This document shows positions 5,116-5,476 of a stretch of 5,476 nt of DNA, one piece after another. The notes beneath the pieces are model-generated. The model did no database searches. It saw only the letters and a list, made by a program, of their open reading frames with translations, and was not told the origin of the DNA. Location: contig DMIX01000319.1 in the NCBI GenBank assembly GCA_003451975.1, positions 1-5,476 on the forward strand. The letters run 5' to 3'. Positions within the stretch are counted from its first letter, which is position 1, and each line of letters opens with the position of its first letter. This DNA comes from Propionibacteriaceae bacterium (GTDB taxonomy: Bacteria > Actinomycetota > Actinomycetes > Propionibacteriales > Propionibacteriaceae). The translations under genes and the position numbers were made by a program.

Positions 5116-5137
5116 CGGTGGGACGCGTCCCCGACCG
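5116..5137. repeat. Perfect 12-bp palindrome GGGACGCGTCCC with extended arms
   Basis: GGGACGCGTCCC (5120-5131) is a perfect palindrome. With two unpaired bases on the right (5132-5133), the arms extend by CGGT (5116-5119) and ACCG (5134-5137). It lies at about -43 to -32 relative to the proposed amidase transcription start, over its -35 region. It is a candidate regulator-binding site; as RNA it would be a strong hairpin only in a transcript from further upstream. Confidence 0.45.
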
Positions 5138-5150
5138 TGCTGACAGCGGT

Positions 5151-5162
5151 CATGATTCGGGC
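5151..5162 (+). promoter_or_regulatory. Possible leaderless promoter of the amidase gene
   Basis: CATGAT (5151-5156) matches the -10 pattern except for its first base and is followed by six bases and the ATG at 5163. This is the same spacing as the other leaderless-type starts here. There is no Shine-Dalgarno. It overlaps a short inverted repeat TGAC-4-GTCA (5141-5152). Confidence 0.38.
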
Positions 5163-5476
5163 ATGACGGGGTTGAACTTCACCGGGGTCGCCGAACAGGC
5201 TCAGCTGGTTTCGCAAGGCGCAGTTTCTTCGGCCGAGCTCATTGAACATGCCATCGACCGCATCGATCACCTCGATGATCAGCTCAACGCCTTCGCCTAT
5301 GTGTTGCGAGATGAGGCTCGTGCCGAGGCTGCAGTCCGTGACGCGACGCCGGTCGACGAACGCGGGCCGCTGCACGGGGTGCCGATCGCCATCAAGGACG
5401 AGAACGACGTGGCGGGGCTGCCCACCGCCTTCGGGGGAGCGGCCTTCACCACCCCCGCGGCCGCCGACTCCGAAGT
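5163..5476 (+). CDS. Amidase-signature family enzyme, N-terminal part (cut by window edge)
   Basis: These are the first 104 codons of an amidase-signature hydrolase, a family that cleaves amide bonds with a Ser-cisSer-Lys triad and includes GatA of the tRNA amidotransferase. The N-terminal helix pattern SSAELIEHAIDRIDHLDDQLNAFAYV (22-47) and GPLHGVPIAIKDENDVAGLPTAFG (68-91) are typical; Lys78 in PIAIKD is the catalytic lysine. The serine-rich GGSSGG segment with the two serines lies beyond the right edge, so activity and substrate cannot be judged. The start at 5163 follows a -10-like hexamer by six bases. There is no gatC-like gene before it, so a stand-alone amidase is more likely than GatA, but this is inference. 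It is divergent from the uncharacterised gene with 108 bases between starts. Confidence 0.92.
   Translation, partial: MTGLNFTGVAEQAQLVSQGAVSSAELIEHAIDRIDHLDDQLNAFAYVLRDEARAEAAVRDATPVDERGPLHGVPIAIKDENDVAGLPTAFGGAAFTTPAAADSE

Noticed and set aside
5141..5152. TGAC-4-GTCA inverted repeat at the amidase -10
   Set aside because: The four-base arms are short enough to be chance. It is noted within the promoter entry and not as a separate operator.
5055..5375. Upstream extension of the uncharacterised minus-strand gene to ATG 5375 or 5153
   Set aside because: The extension would be antisense to the amidase coding region or run through the promoter palindromes. The extra residues look non-coding, and the leaderless -10 supports the start at 5054.
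1..5476. Mobile elements, CRISPR arrays, tRNA/rRNA genes, riboswitches
   Set aside because: No transposase or integrase motifs, no regularly spaced repeats, no tRNA-like cloverleaf and no conserved riboswitch core were seen. The genes are ordinary chromosomal functions with even composition.

Overview
The window looks like a chromosomal segment of a GC-rich, mycothiol-producing actinomycete (Actinomycetota). The evidence is a clear mycothiol synthase (MshD), which is confined to that phylum, a GlnR-type orphan OmpR-family regulator next to it, and strong codon bias for G/C in third positions. Several start codons also lie directly after a -10-like hexamer without a Shine-Dalgarno sequence, which suggests leaderless mRNAs and is common in actinomycetes. 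The genus cannot be fixed from this sequence. There is no sign of a mobile element, CRISPR array, tRNA or rRNA, and no gene-free stretch longer than about 150 bases.

Left part, minus strand (2638 down to 1): dtd (D-aminoacyl-tRNA deacylase), then glnR (nitrogen regulator), mshD (last step of mycothiol synthesis) and the first 150 codons of ppk1 (polyphosphate kinase), which runs off the left edge. mshD and ppk1 overlap in ATGA and are almost certainly cotranscribed. mshD seems to have its own leaderless promoter in the 149-base gap after glnR. glnR has a normal Shine-Dalgarno.

Middle, plus strand (2756 to 4291): a probable three-gene operon. It starts with a 39-residue one-helix membrane ORF with a GTG start that also appears leaderless. 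The ORF ends 4 bases before a 165-residue nitrobindin-like beta-barrel protein that seems to lack the heme-binding histidine. That gene overlaps by ATGA with a YgfZ-family folate-binding protein linked to iron-sulfur cluster upkeep. The 117 bases between dtd and this operon are a divergent promoter region with a 7-base inverted repeat.

Right part: an unrecognised 251-residue protein on the minus strand (5054 to 4299) converges on ygfZ with only 7 bases between them. A truncated amidase-signature enzyme runs off the right edge on the plus strand from 5163. The 108 bases between these two divergent genes hold two leaderless-type promoters and two inverted repeats placed where operators would be: one flanks the -10 of the unknown gene, the other is a perfect 12-base palindrome near -35 of the amidase.

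Most genes are conserved actinobacterial housekeeping and stress functions: translation quality control, nitrogen regulation, thiol and polyphosphate metabolism, and Fe-S upkeep. I see no clear new multi-gene defence or catalytic system. The points most worth following up are the small membrane ORF, the His-less nitrobindin-like protein beside YgfZ, the uncharacterised 251-residue protein and the palindromes in its divergent promoter region, and the repeated leaderless start geometry.
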